Below are positions 1 to 10,695 of a DNA stretch of 57,645 bases, piece after piece. Origin of the DNA: Pararcticibacter amylolyticus (lineage in GTDB: Bacteria; Bacteroidota; Bacteroidia; Sphingobacteriales; Sphingobacteriaceae). Under the pieces are notes generated by a model, which was not told the DNA's origin, ran no database searches, and saw nothing but the letters and a program-made list of their open reading frames with translations. Made by a program: the position numbers and the translations under genes. The stretch covers positions 76,042 through 133,686 of the forward strand of contig NZ_QEAS01000016.1 of NCBI RefSeq assembly GCF_003130405.1, read 5' to 3'. Position 1 is the stretch's first letter; every line of letters starts with the position of its first letter.

Positions 1-1
1 G

Positions 2-1960
2 CGTTTCAACTTCAGGATTAACCTCGACTACGATGTCACAAAAACACTCAGTGTGACGCTGTTGTCGAGCTTGAGGAGTATCATCAGGAACGACGCGGGT
101 GATGGAACGGAATCAGTATTAAATACTCTTTTTACTTTACCTCCGAATGCATTCCCGATAGTAAATGCAGACGGCTCTCTGGGCGGTACCTCTAATTACC
201 AGACTAATCCGCTGGGCCAGTTACAACAGGCAGGGGTGGATAAAGTGACCACGAATTACCTGACCGCGGCAATTTCGGCAAAACAGAAACTCGATTTAGT
301 TACCCGTGGACTATCGGCCAATATTTTCTTTTCCTATGATGCCTACGGCGACTACTCGCATGGGTTTTCCCAGAACTATGCTGTCGTAAATAATATGGTA
401 AGTCCGTCGCAAACATACCGTACCCCGGCTGTTTTGAGCTATCAGGCCTCTTCTTTCAATACTAGTACTAAAAACAGCGAAGTGTGGCTGGGCTTGGACT
501 ACGAACGCACTTTCGGCGATCATCATGTTACAAGCTCTGTCCGAGCACAACAGTCTGTAAGCGCCGCCGTCGATCGCATTGATTACAGGGGACAAATGCT
601 GTCAGGCCGGATGAACTATGATTTTAAGAACGGGTACTTTCTCGGTTTTACCGGCAGTTATTCCGGCTCGGAAGATTATGCGCCTGGCAGCAGGTTCGGC
701 TTTTTCCCGGCAGTTTCAGCTGGTTGGGTAACTTCTGATGAGGACTTTTTCAAAGACGTCAATTTCATAGACTACTTAAAAGTAAGGGCATCTTATGGAC
801 GGACTGGCAATATCGGGCCAACCTATGACTCAAACGGCAACCTTGTAAGACTTCCTTACAGAACCCTGTTTACCCGGGGAGCCGGACCTATCCTGGGCTC
901 ATCCTTCTCTGGTACCACTACAGCCTATGCTGTAAACCCGGCGGGCAACCCGGAGACAACCTGGGAAAAGATAGACCGCCTGAACATCGGTGCCGATTTC
1001 GGATTTTTAAAAAATGCACTTACTTTATCCGCAGATTACTTCAGCGAAGACCGTAACGATATTCTGAGCAGCGCCAATTTACCAGGCATCCTGGGGGTGA
1101 GCGTCAGCTCCGTTAATGCAGGTGAAGTAAAAAGCCATGGCTTTGATCTTAGCACGGGTTACAGGAAGGCCATTAATAACAAGCTAAGCATTTCTGTTAA
1201 CGGGAACTTCACGTATGCTTCCAATAAACTCTTAAAGCAGCCGCTGCCCAGCGGAGCCCTGTCTTACCAGTCGCCCGTAGGGAACAATATCGGCAATGTA
1301 AGTTTATCGGGCACCAAACGTTTCTACCTCTCCGACGGTATCTTCCGGGATCAGGCAGAAATCGACGCAAGTCCGAAGCAATTGCTGGCAGGTTTAGTAG
1401 TGCCCGGTGATATTAAGTACAAAGATGTTAATGGGGATAATGTTATTGACAACAGGGATGCAGTGGCCACAAACTATACCGATATTCCGAAAATTTACTA
1501 CGGCTTCGGCTTTAATCTCACATACAGTTTCTTTGACATTAGTGCACAGTTTCAGGGTATTCACGGACGGACAATTGATATAAGACAAGTGGTATATGCG
1601 GGTCCCGGCGGGCTTAACCAGCTATCCTTCGAGAGTTGGACACCTGAAACTGCTTCTACAGCACGTTTTCCCCGTATTGCAGTGAGTAACAACGGAAATA
1701 ACAATTCCAATTCAGACTTCTGGCTGCGTTCGGGTGACTTTCTGAAGCTGCGGACTCTTGAACTTGGCTTTTCGCTTCCTCAGACTCTTCTTAACAGGTT
1801 TCACGTGAAGAAAGCCAGGCTATTTGCAGGCGGCTTTAACCTGTTGACGATATCTCCGCTGAAAGGCTTCAATATAGACCCGGAAATCCCCACCGCGGGG
1901 ATGGCATCCAACTATCCATATATGAAAACTTACACGTTAGGGCTGAACGTCAGATTTTAA
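2..1960 (+). CDS. SusC-like TonB-dependent outer-membrane receptor, 3' part only
   Basis: The reading frame is already open at the window edge, so only about 650 C-terminal residues are seen; SusC proteins are usually near 1000. The visible part is the beta-barrel: repeated amphipathic strands, aromatic-rich turns, the typical block 'RASYGRTGNIG', and a terminal strand ending in Phe as outer-membrane barrels do. The signal peptide, carboxypeptidase-like domain and plug lie upstream of the window. A SusD lipoprotein gene follows after 24 nt, so the pair should form a SusCD complex that imports a glycan or other oligomer through the outer membrane using TonB energy. The substrate cannot be read from this fragment. 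Confidence 0.93.
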   Translation, partial: RFNFRINLDYDVTKTLSVTLLSSLRSIIRNDAGDGTESVLNTLFTLPPNAFPIVNADGSLGGTSNYQTNPLGQLQQAGVDKVTTNYLTAAISAKQKLDLVTRGLSANIFFSYDAYGDYSHGFSQNYAVVNNMVSPSQTYRTPAVLSYQASSFNTSTKNSEVWLGLDYERTFGDHHVTSSVRAQQSVSAAVDRIDYRGQMLSGRMNYDFKNGYFLGFTGSYSGSEDYAPGSRFGFFPAVSAGWVTSDEDFFKDVNFIDYLKVRASYGRTGNIGPTYDSNGNLVRLPYRTLFTRGAGPILGSSFSGTTTAYAVNPAGNPETTWEKIDRLNIGADFGFLKNALTLSADYFSEDRNDILSSANLPGILGVSVSSVNAGEVKSHGFDLSTGYRKAINNKLSISVNGNFTYASNKLLKQPLPSGALSYQSPVGNNIGNVSLSGTKRFYLSDGIFRDQAEIDASPKQLLAGLVVPGDIKYKDVNGDNVIDNRDAVATNYTDIPKIYYGFGFNLTYSFFDISAQFQGIHGRTIDIRQVVYAGPGGLNQLSFESWTPETASTARFPRIAVSNNGNNNSNSDFWLRSGDFLKLRTLELGFSLPQTLLNRFHVKKARLFAGGFNLLTISPLKGFNIDPEIPTAGMASNYPYMKTYTLGLNVRF

Positions 1961-1984
1961 TCCATCAGTTTAAAACCAAAAGCA

Positions 1985-3637
1985 ATGAAAAAGGTACTAC
2001 CTCTAATATATAGCATGGTGCTGTTCTCCACCTTGCTTGCCGGCTGTAAAGATTTCTTCGAGCCGAAGTACTCCGAAGGCCCCATCTCAGAAGATGCGAT
2101 CTGGGTAACCGACCGCAGGGTGAGGGAATTTCTGAACAATGGGTATAATTCCCTTTTAGGCAGATACAATGTCGACGGCAACGGGGCATTAATGGCCAGC
2201 GGTTCGGATGAAGCCGTCAACTCGAATCTTAACAGCAATATCAATTACTTCAATAACGGCACATGGGGACCGCTCAAAACGTTTGACGAGCAGTACACTA
2301 ATATGTATACAGGCTTAAGGGTGGTCAATATTTTCCTCGAGAAATCGCCCACTGCGGTTATTTTCCCGGCAACAGACCGTCCCGGCCTGCGCGGCGAGGC
2401 TTTCTTCCTGAGAGCGCTGTTTCATTATGAATTGTTTAAACGCTACGGGCAAATTGTGCTGGCTACACGCTCCTTTTCAGTTGGAGAGGATCTCAATCTG
2501 CCGCGTAACTCCGTGGATGAGGTGGTAAAAAGCATCACCGCAGACTGCGATTCAGCCATTAACCAGATTGCGGCAAAAACCACTAAAGAATGGGATGCCG
2601 CTAATTACGGAAGGGCTACAAAGGCTGCCGGCCTGGCGCTTAAGGCGAAAACACTGCTGATCTACGCCAGCCCCCAGTATAATCCTAATAACGATTTAAC
2701 GAGATGGCAAAACGCAGCAGCAGCAGCGAAAGCTTTGATAGACCTGAATGTGCATGGATTACTTAATGCTGCTGATTACCCGAACCTGTGGAACTATACG
2801 AATACGGCTACAGCTTACAACAAGGAAGTGATCTTTGCTACCCCAGCAGGCAGCACCAACAGCATTGAGTCCAACAACGCTCCTATCAGTTTTACCGGTG
2901 GCCTTGGCCGTACCAATCCCACGCAGGAGCTGGTGGATGCCTTTGAAATGAGCAACGGAAAGGCTATAACCGATGCCGCATCGGGCTATAATCCTCAGGA
3001 CCCATATAAGAACCGTGATCCGCGTCTGAGTTTATTCATTGTGTATAATGGTTCAAACTTTAAAACAGGAAGTTTATCCCGGAATGTCGAAACCTTTGAA
3101 GGCGGTCTCGACAATGATCCGGCAAACGTCAACAGCACTAAATCCGGTTATTACCTGCGCAAGTTTATCAGCAGTAATGCTACTTACAATGTCACAAGCA
3201 ACACGTCAGTACGCCGCCCATGGGTACTTTTCAGATATGCCGAAATTCTTCTCATCTATGCGGAGGCCCTGAACGAAGCCTCAGGTCCGTCTGTTGAGGT
3301 CTATAACGCAGTAAATGCTGTGCGTACCCGCGCGGGGATGCCGGGTTTGCCAAACGGCTTAGGCCAGGCAGACATGCGCGAACGAATTAAAAATGAACGC
3401 CGGGTAGAGCTGTGCTTCGAAGAACAACGCTTTTTCGATGTCCGCAGATGGAAACAAGGCGAAATCTATTTTAATTCTCCGGTACACGGCATGAAGATCG
3501 TAAAAGCAGGCAGCACGCTTACCTATACGCCTTTTACAATAGAAGACAGAGTTTTCACAGACAGAAACTATTTATATCCGCTGCAGCAGAGTGAAATTGA
3601 TAAATCGGATAAACTGCAGCAAAACTCAGGATACTGA
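1985..3637 (+). CDS. SusD/RagB family surface lipoprotein
   Basis: A 550-residue protein with a lipoprotein signal whose lipobox (LLAGC) puts the lipidated Cys at residue 21. It shows the SusD pattern: an N-terminal helical TPR-like part, a middle loop region, and the C-terminal RagB/SusD signature near 'RYAEILLIYAEALNEA' followed by 'RIKNERRVELCFEEQRFFDVRRWK'. SusD proteins sit on the cell surface as a lid over the SusC barrel and bind the incoming nutrient. The gene follows the SusC gene by 24 nt and ends before a strong hairpin at 3728-3782, so it is the last gene of its transcript. No glycoside hydrolase or sulfatase is downstream, so substrate is unknown. Confidence 0.95.
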   Translation: MKKVLPLIYSMVLFSTLLAGCKDFFEPKYSEGPISEDAIWVTDRRVREFLNNGYNSLLGRYNVDGNGALMASGSDEAVNSNLNSNINYFNNGTWGPLKTFDEQYTNMYTGLRVVNIFLEKSPTAVIFPATDRPGLRGEAFFLRALFHYELFKRYGQIVLATRSFSVGEDLNLPRNSVDEVVKSITADCDSAINQIAAKTTKEWDAANYGRATKAAGLALKAKTLLIYASPQYNPNNDLTRWQNAAAAAKALIDLNVHGLLNAADYPNLWNYTNTATAYNKEVIFATPAGSTNSIESNNAPISFTGGLGRTNPTQELVDAFEMSNGKAITDAASGYNPQDPYKNRDPRLSLFIVYNGSNFKTGSLSRNVETFEGGLDNDPANVNSTKSGYYLRKFISSNATYNVTSNTSVRRPWVLFRYAEILLIYAEALNEASGPSVEVYNAVNAVRTRAGMPGLPNGLGQADMRERIKNERRVELCFEEQRFFDVRRWKQGEIYFNSPVHGMKIVKAGSTLTYTPFTIEDRVFTDRNYLYPLQQSEIDKSDKLQQNSGY

Positions 3638-3727
3638 CCTTTTCCGACCTGACAAAGATAATTGACAAAGATCTTACCGGGCTTAAAGCAAGTTTTAAAA
3701 AATCCGGAGAGGCTTATTCAGAAGCTT

Positions 3728-3782
3728 AAAACCTCTTAAACTAATAGCGGGACGAACTCCCGCTATTAGTTTAAGAGGTTTT
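3728..3782. terminator. Bidirectional terminator between susD and katG
   Basis: A near-symmetric hairpin: the left arm begins AAAACCTCTTAAACTAATAG and continues CGGGA, then a 5-nt loop (CGAAC), and the right arm is the exact complement ending in GGTTTT. The A-run before and T-run after make it usable on both strands. It sits between the convergent SusD and katG genes. Confidence 0.9.
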
Positions 3783-3798
3783 ATTAAGGGGTTATAAT

Positions 3799-6126
<2,328 letters not shown>

Positions 6127-6157
6127 TTAGGAGAAGGAAATGGTACAACCTAATCAA

Positions 6158-6202
6158 TTCTTCTTATAGGCAATAGTCAAAAACTATTGCCTATAAGAAG
6201 AA
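6158..6202 (-). terminator. Terminator of the STN-receptor transcript
   Basis: A perfect 20-bp inverted repeat: left arm TTCTTCTTATAGGCAATAGT, 5-nt loop CAAAA, right arm its exact complement. It lies 30 nt past the stop of the upstream TonB receptor and 83 nt before the katG start, so it separates the two minus-strand genes. Confidence 0.85.
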
Positions 6203-6231
6203 CGGCTGAATACCGGTATCTAACCCGGTTT

Positions 6232-8937
6232 TCAGAATTTAACCGCTACCGAAAGCCGGTAATTCCGGCCCGGAAGCGATTTTATATAAAATTCGCCTTC
6301 AGCGCCGCGGTTTCCATTGAAATTATTTGCACTATAATTATACGTATTCCCGATATTGTCCACATTCAGGGCAGTCGAAAAACTTCCCTTGCTGTAGTAA
6401 ATTGCTGCATCGGTACTTTTAAAGTCTGGCAGCTTCCTTTGGGGATCAGAAGTCTGTTTCTTGACGGTAGTGATGTAGCGGTCGGCATAATAAGAAGTGC
6501 CCAGAGCTGCTCCAACACCCTGGAGCAGCCCCGATTCAACTTTGTACCGAAGCCAGACATTGAAAGTGTGCACGGGGTTTACCTGACGGGTACCGATCAG
6601 ATCGGCATTATTATCCTTTGTAACCTTTGCATTGATATAAGAATAATTCGCGACCACACTAAAATTCGCAGAAAGCCTGCCTAATATATCTGTTTCAAAG
6701 CCCGTGCTGCGCACCTGACCGGTTTGAACACTGTACCCTATATTGTCCGGGTCGTTAGTGAGCAGGTTGTTTTTGGTAATTCTGAACACGGAGATCTGAG
6801 TAAAGAGCGCCCTGCCCAACCATTCACGTTTCACACCGAATTCAATATTATCGCCTGTCAGGGGTTTAAACTCTTCTCCGGAAAAAGCTCTTCCTCCCTG
6901 CTGTAAAAAAGACTGGTCATAAAGAGCATATACTGATGTATTTTCCAGCGGACTGATGACAAGCCCGGCTCTCGGGGTAAACACCTTGTCTTTTTTCGGA
7001 GAGGCGTCGGAACCATTACTATAATAAGTATAGCGCCCTCCAATTGTCAGCTGAAGCCAGGGCAGCAGCTTTATATCGTCCTGAAGCATTACTGCCTGCC
7101 AGCTAGTCCGGGAAGGAACTCCTGCAGTAGCGGGAAGATTGGCATAACCGTAATGTAAGGAAGATTCATTGATCAGAGTGTCGATGCCCCTGGACAAACC
7201 ATAGGCCGGTTGGTCCACATTAATGGGAAGGATGTTGTTGACATCCGCATGCTTTCCCTTGGTATTCAGGGAGCCGCCGTCTATACCGGCAAGAATGGTA
7301 TGTTCTATTGCTCCTGTAAGGCCCTTTCCATTCAAAAATACCTGTCCCGTAATAAGGTTATCATTGAAATCAATATATCTTAAACGCCTCGGCAGCATCC
7401 CGGCGGCATCAACCAGGCTGTTTAGCGCATACAGATCCTGCCCCTTCCACTTGCTGACGATCATGCCTGTCTGGGCTGTGACCTGCCAGTTATCGTTCAG
7501 CCTGTGCCGCAGGTTGAGATAACCGTAATTATTACGCAGTTTGGTTACACCGAGTGCAGGATCGGCTACGGAGAAACTTCTCTTTAGGGGTTGCTGATTA
7601 CGGGTCGGCACAATGTTGTTGGTCCCAAGCAATCCCACCATATCAAGATTAAACTCTGCAGTCAGAGAGGTCCGGTCATCCAGATCGTAACGGATCACCG
7701 GCGCTATGCTAAGCCGGTTATTCTTCCCGTAGTCGATATGTGTTCCGGCATTTTGCCCCATCACATTCAGGCGGTAATACAATTTTTTGCTCAATGGGCC
7801 TCCTATATCAACCGTGCTCCGGTAGAGATTATAGCTGCCCAGGGTGAAGCCTGCGCTGGCGTGGTAATTATTCAGTGGCTTTTTAGTGACGACATTGTAC
7901 ATCCCGCCCGGCTCACCTTGTGCCAGCATAAAACCAGCAGGCCCTTTTATGAACTCCACGCTTTCGACATAACTCATATCCTCCTGAGCGATTCCATATC
8001 CCATCAGGGTAGAAACAGGCATGCCGTTCCGAAGGCGGTTGTTAGACGACTGGGTGCCCCGGATACTGAAACCTGTTGATGCGCTGGCGTAAGGTATAGT
8101 ATTGGTTACGCCACTGATGTTCTTCGCTATATCTGAAGTAGTTAACAACTGCTGATCCTGTATAATGCTGCTGGTAATGACCGTAATATTCTGGGGGGTC
8201 AGCATAACCGGTGTGGCCAGGCGAAGGCTTGAAGAGGGCTGATCTTCCACGTACCCTTTTCCGGTCTTACTTGTAATGATCACTTCCTGCAATTGCTGGC
8301 GGCTCTCCCTGAGTACAAAACTTACCGAAGTGGTGGCATCGGTTCTTACTACAACTTCCTTCCGCTGAGTTTCAAGACCAATAAAGCTTGCAGTAAGGTT
8401 ATGCGTTCCGGATGGTACATTCTTGATGACAAACTCCCCTGCCGGATTGACCTGAACGCTCTTGATTCCCCTTATACTGACGGTAACATATCCGGCTGGT
8501 TTACCGTCACTGGTACTTACGGTTCCAGCTACTGTTCCGGTCCCGGGAGTTCTGATTGTTATCTGACTTCCTTCTGCCATGATACCGTTTGCGGCATCAC
8601 CAAGAAGTTCCTTCAGGATCCGGGCAAGAGACTCGGACGAATAGCTTGCACTGATCCGGCGCTCGGACTTTAACAGTGAATTACTGTAAACGAAAGTACA
8701 TCCTGCCTTCTGGCCAATCAGTGTTAAGGCGTTCCCGATAGTGACATCATTCAATTCTACAGAGATCTTTCTGTTGAGAATGCCGTTGTCGTTTTGCGCA
8801 TGTGCAATAGAATAAGAGGAAAGAAGAAACCAAACAAGACAAAGGGGATATAACAAGCATGAGCTGATAAAACGGGAGCAACGTGTGTGATTGCAGAAAT
8901 GCAGAAGTTTAAAACCGTGCAATAACGGAGAATTCAT
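6232..8937 (-). CDS. TonB-dependent siderophore receptor with STN signalling domain
   Basis: An outer-membrane receptor of about 901 residues. Order: signal peptide ending near 'SIAHAQ', an STN (secretin/TonB N-terminal) domain at about 52-110, a CarboxypepD_reg-like domain ('GTVSTSDGKPAGYVTVSIRG'), a plug with 'SGVTNTIPYASASTGFSIRG' and 'YVESVEFIKGPAGFMLAQGE', then a 22-strand type barrel ending in Phe. The plug is of the ferric-siderophore class. The STN domain normally touches FecR in the periplasm, and FecR and an ECF sigma gene lie directly upstream, so ligand binding should switch on the sigma factor. The frame allows an ATG at 8979, but that codon belongs to a leader segment conserved with the receptor at 17772, where it is not the start; the ATG at 8937 is preferred. 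Substrate unknown. Confidence 0.93.
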   Translation of the reverse strand: MNSPLLHGFKLLHFCNHTRCSRFISSCLLYPLCLVWFLLSSYSIAHAQNDNGILNRKISVELNDVTIGNALTLIGQKAGCTFVYSNSLLKSERRISASYSSESLARILKELLGDAANGIMAEGSQITIRTPGTGTVAGTVSTSDGKPAGYVTVSIRGIKSVQVNPAGEFVIKNVPSGTHNLTASFIGLETQRKEVVVRTDATTSVSFVLRESRQQLQEVIITSKTGKGYVEDQPSSSLRLATPVMLTPQNITVITSSIIQDQQLLTTSDIAKNISGVTNTIPYASASTGFSIRGTQSSNNRLRNGMPVSTLMGYGIAQEDMSYVESVEFIKGPAGFMLAQGEPGGMYNVVTKKPLNNYHASAGFTLGSYNLYRSTVDIGGPLSKKLYYRLNVMGQNAGTHIDYGKNNRLSIAPVIRYDLDDRTSLTAEFNLDMVGLLGTNNIVPTRNQQPLKRSFSVADPALGVTKLRNNYGYLNLRHRLNDNWQVTAQTGMIVSKWKGQDLYALNSLVDAAGMLPRRLRYIDFNDNLITGQVFLNGKGLTGAIEHTILAGIDGGSLNTKGKHADVNNILPINVDQPAYGLSRGIDTLINESSLHYGYANLPATAGVPSRTSWQAVMLQDDIKLLPWLQLTIGGRYTYYSNGSDASPKKDKVFTPRAGLVISPLENTSVYALYDQSFLQQGGRAFSGEEFKPLTGDNIEFGVKREWLGRALFTQISVFRITKNNLLTNDPDNIGYSVQTGQVRSTGFETDILGRLSANFSVVANYSYINAKVTKDNNADLIGTRQVNPVHTFNVWLRYKVESGLLQGVGAALGTSYYADRYITTVKKQTSDPQRKLPDFKSTDAAIYYSKGSFSTALNVDNIGNTYNYSANNFNGNRGAEGEFYIKSLPGRNYRLSVAVKF

Positions 8938-8982
8938 ATTTTTGTTAAAATGATTAAAGAACTGATGATTTTTTAACATTTA

Positions 8983-9014
8983 CCCGATGTGAAGTTTGGC
9001 GACCAGGCATCGGG
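8983..9014 (-). promoter_or_regulatory. Conserved leader hairpin, copy A
   Basis: On the minus strand a 7-bp stem CCCGATG/CATCGGG encloses an 18-nt loop holding GTCGCCAAAC. The leader of the TonB receptor at 17772 has the same element: stem CCCGGTG/CACCGGG, 18-nt loop, same loop core. The differing base pair (A-T against G-C) is compensatory. Both are followed by AATGTTAA and end 45-46 nt before the start codon. No U-tract follows, so this is not a simple terminator. Function is inferred to be post-transcriptional control of receptor synthesis. Confidence 0.65.
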
Positions 9015-9071
9015 TTTTTTATTACTGTAATACTTATCGTTTTAAGGGTCCTCCTGATAGTGTAACATAAA

Positions 9072-9998
9072 TCAATAGATTAGAAAAACATGATTACTTA
9101 ATTTATACTGAAGACCTGTACTGTAGCAGAGAGTTTTAATCACCTTCTCTGCAGGTTGATTTATAAAGGTGCCTGAACAGCGGATGCCTGCAATTAAAGG
9201 TGAATGGATGTGCACCTCTATGCCATACCATCTCTCCAGACGGGAGGCAATGTGCGAAAGTTCCTCATTGTCGATGATCAGCTTGTTTTCCATCCAGGCC
9301 ATCTCCTGAGAAGGCAGCATGTTGTGTCTGACAGGACTTTGCCCTTCTCTTAAATCCGCTGATTCTCCCCCGCTGAGGACTACAGCACCTGAAAAACTGC
9401 CTTTTGCCGAGAATGAAACCCTTCCTTCAGCCACTGATATGCTCGTTGCATCGCCAGGATAACACTTAAGATTGAACTGCGTTCCAAGTACACGGGTCAC
9501 GCTTTTTGCGGTATGAATAACAAATGGCTTAGTGGCATCGGGTGCAATTTTAAAAAAAGCCTCGCCGGTTAATTCTGTTTCACGTGAAGATGTTCCAAAT
9601 CCTTCCGGGTATTTCAGCGTACTCTCAGAGTTCAGAAAAACTTCTGTTCCGTCCGGTAAGGTTAACTGTTTACGCTCGCCTTTTTTTGTGACAAGAGAAC
9701 GGGGTGCAGCCACGGATGTCCCCTGCTTACTCATGGTCCAGATCGTTACAGTGAGGGCGATACAAAGGACGGCGGCGATCTTCCATATTGCCGGAGATAT
9801 CCCCGGTCTCGTCCTTTTATGCTGTCCGGATTCATCGCTTAAGCGCTGCCAGACCTCAGAAAGCGCTTCCTCTTCTTCGGATACAGGCAGATTCAAGTCA
9901 GCTGTTCCATCCAGAATCCATTGTTCTACCTCCCGCTTTTCTTCAGAAGAACAGTTTCCGGCAATATATCGCTCTAATTTTTCGGGAGTCACAGCCAT
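9072..9998 (-). CDS. FecR-family anti-sigma factor
   Basis: A 308-residue inner-membrane regulator. The first 60 residues are acidic and helical and would bind the sigma factor in the cytoplasm. One membrane helix lies at about 71-88. The periplasmic FecR domain follows ('KKGERKQLTLPDGTEVFLNSEST'), then a C-terminal DUF4974-type segment ('ASRLERWYGIEVHI'). It lies between an ECF sigma gene (60 nt upstream side) and the STN receptor (134 nt downstream side), the standard Bacteroidota order. The expected role is to hold the sigma factor until the receptor's STN domain signals. The final residues 'NHVFLIY' are a normal end, so the protein looks complete. Confidence 0.95.
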   Translation of the reverse strand: MAVTPEKLERYIAGNCSSEEKREVEQWILDGTADLNLPVSEEEEALSEVWQRLSDESGQHKRTRPGISPAIWKIAAVLCIALTVTIWTMSKQGTSVAAPRSLVTKKGERKQLTLPDGTEVFLNSESTLKYPEGFGTSSRETELTGEAFFKIAPDATKPFVIHTAKSVTRVLGTQFNLKCYPGDATSISVAEGRVSFSAKGSFSGAVVLSGGESADLREGQSPVRHNMLPSQEMAWMENKLIIDNEELSHIASRLERWYGIEVHIHSPLIAGIRCSGTFINQPAEKVIKTLCYSTGLQYKLSNHVFLIY

Positions 9999-10058
9999 TA
10001 AATAGTAAGCCTTTTTGTGTATAGTTCCCGAAGCTGGCTGTAACCCCAGGAACTTTTT

Positions 10059-10616
10059 TTATTTTATGTTGTATTCCGATAAGTTTTTCCGGAGGAAGGA
10101 CAAGGCATTGCTCATATGATACTCCACCGCTTTTTCCGAGATCATTAAAGTTGAGGCGATCTCTTTATTACTCATTCCCTTCTCCCTGCTCAGCTTGAAG
10201 ACCCGTTTACATTGGCAGGATAGCTGATCGATCAGCTGCTTTACATTGCGGTTAAGAAGGCTATGCATTACATCCTGCTCAGTAACATTCCGGGAGTCAC
10301 AGAAATCCTTCATCACATATTCCAGATGCTGTTCCTGACTGATCCTGTTTCTTATATTCTGAAGTATCTTGAGTTTAGCAGCTTTTATCAGGTACGCCTC
10401 AAGTGAGGTCCTTATTTCCAGCGTTTCCCTTCTTTCCCAGATCGACCGGAAGATGTCATGCACAACTTCTTTAGCATCCTCTGAATCTTTAAGATAAAAG
10501 TAACACATCCTGTATATCTTTCCCGACAATGCTGTATAAGCCTCCTCAAAAGAAACTTCGTTGATCTGAAGTACCGTGGTCTTCACATCCCGAACGAAAT
10601 TTCCCTTTTCTGACAT
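10059..10616 (-). CDS. ECF-type RNA polymerase sigma factor
   Basis: A 185-residue sigma-70 family protein of the Bacteroidota ECF expansion. Region 2 is seen at 'SFEEAYTALSGKIYRMCYFYLKDSEDAKEVVHDIF' split across about residues 17-52, including the usual WERR; region 4 is the helix-turn-helix 'MSNKEIASTLMISEKAVEYH' near the C-terminus. It should transcribe the STN-receptor gene downstream when FecR releases it. The frame permits an ATG at 10634, but that codon lies inside an excellent promoter (TTTG, 19 nt, TATCTTTG) whose start point falls at about the second ATG, 10616. The second ATG is therefore preferred, which would make the mRNA nearly leaderless. Confidence 0.92.
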   Translation of the reverse strand: MSEKGNFVRDVKTTVLQINEVSFEEAYTALSGKIYRMCYFYLKDSEDAKEVVHDIFRSIWERRETLEIRTSLEAYLIKAAKLKILQNIRNRISQEQHLEYVMKDFCDSRNVTEQDVMHSLLNRNVKQLIDQLSCQCKRVFKLSREKGMSNKEIASTLMISEKAVEYHMSNALSFLRKNLSEYNIK

Positions 10617-10621
10617 GAGGG

Positions 10622-10655
10622 CAAAGATATTCATATTTAGATTTATTCCAAATAA
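10622..10655 (-). promoter_or_regulatory. Promoter and Fur-like operator of the ECF sigma gene
   Basis: On the minus strand TTTG (10652-10649), 19 nt, then TATCTTTG (10629-10622) matches the Bacteroidota promoter exactly. Over it lies an imperfect 23-nt palindrome (10633-10655): arms TTATTTGGAAT and AATCTAAATAT around one central base, 8 of 11 pairs matching. The same operator occurs at 17630-17652 and, perfect, at 24627-24649. The arms resemble the Irr-type consensus of the Fur superfamily (TTTAGAA, 3 nt, TTCTAAA). Iron control is inferred. Confidence 0.65.
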
Positions 10656-10695
10656 ACCTTTAAAAAGCAGATAACGGATTCATTTATAAACATCT

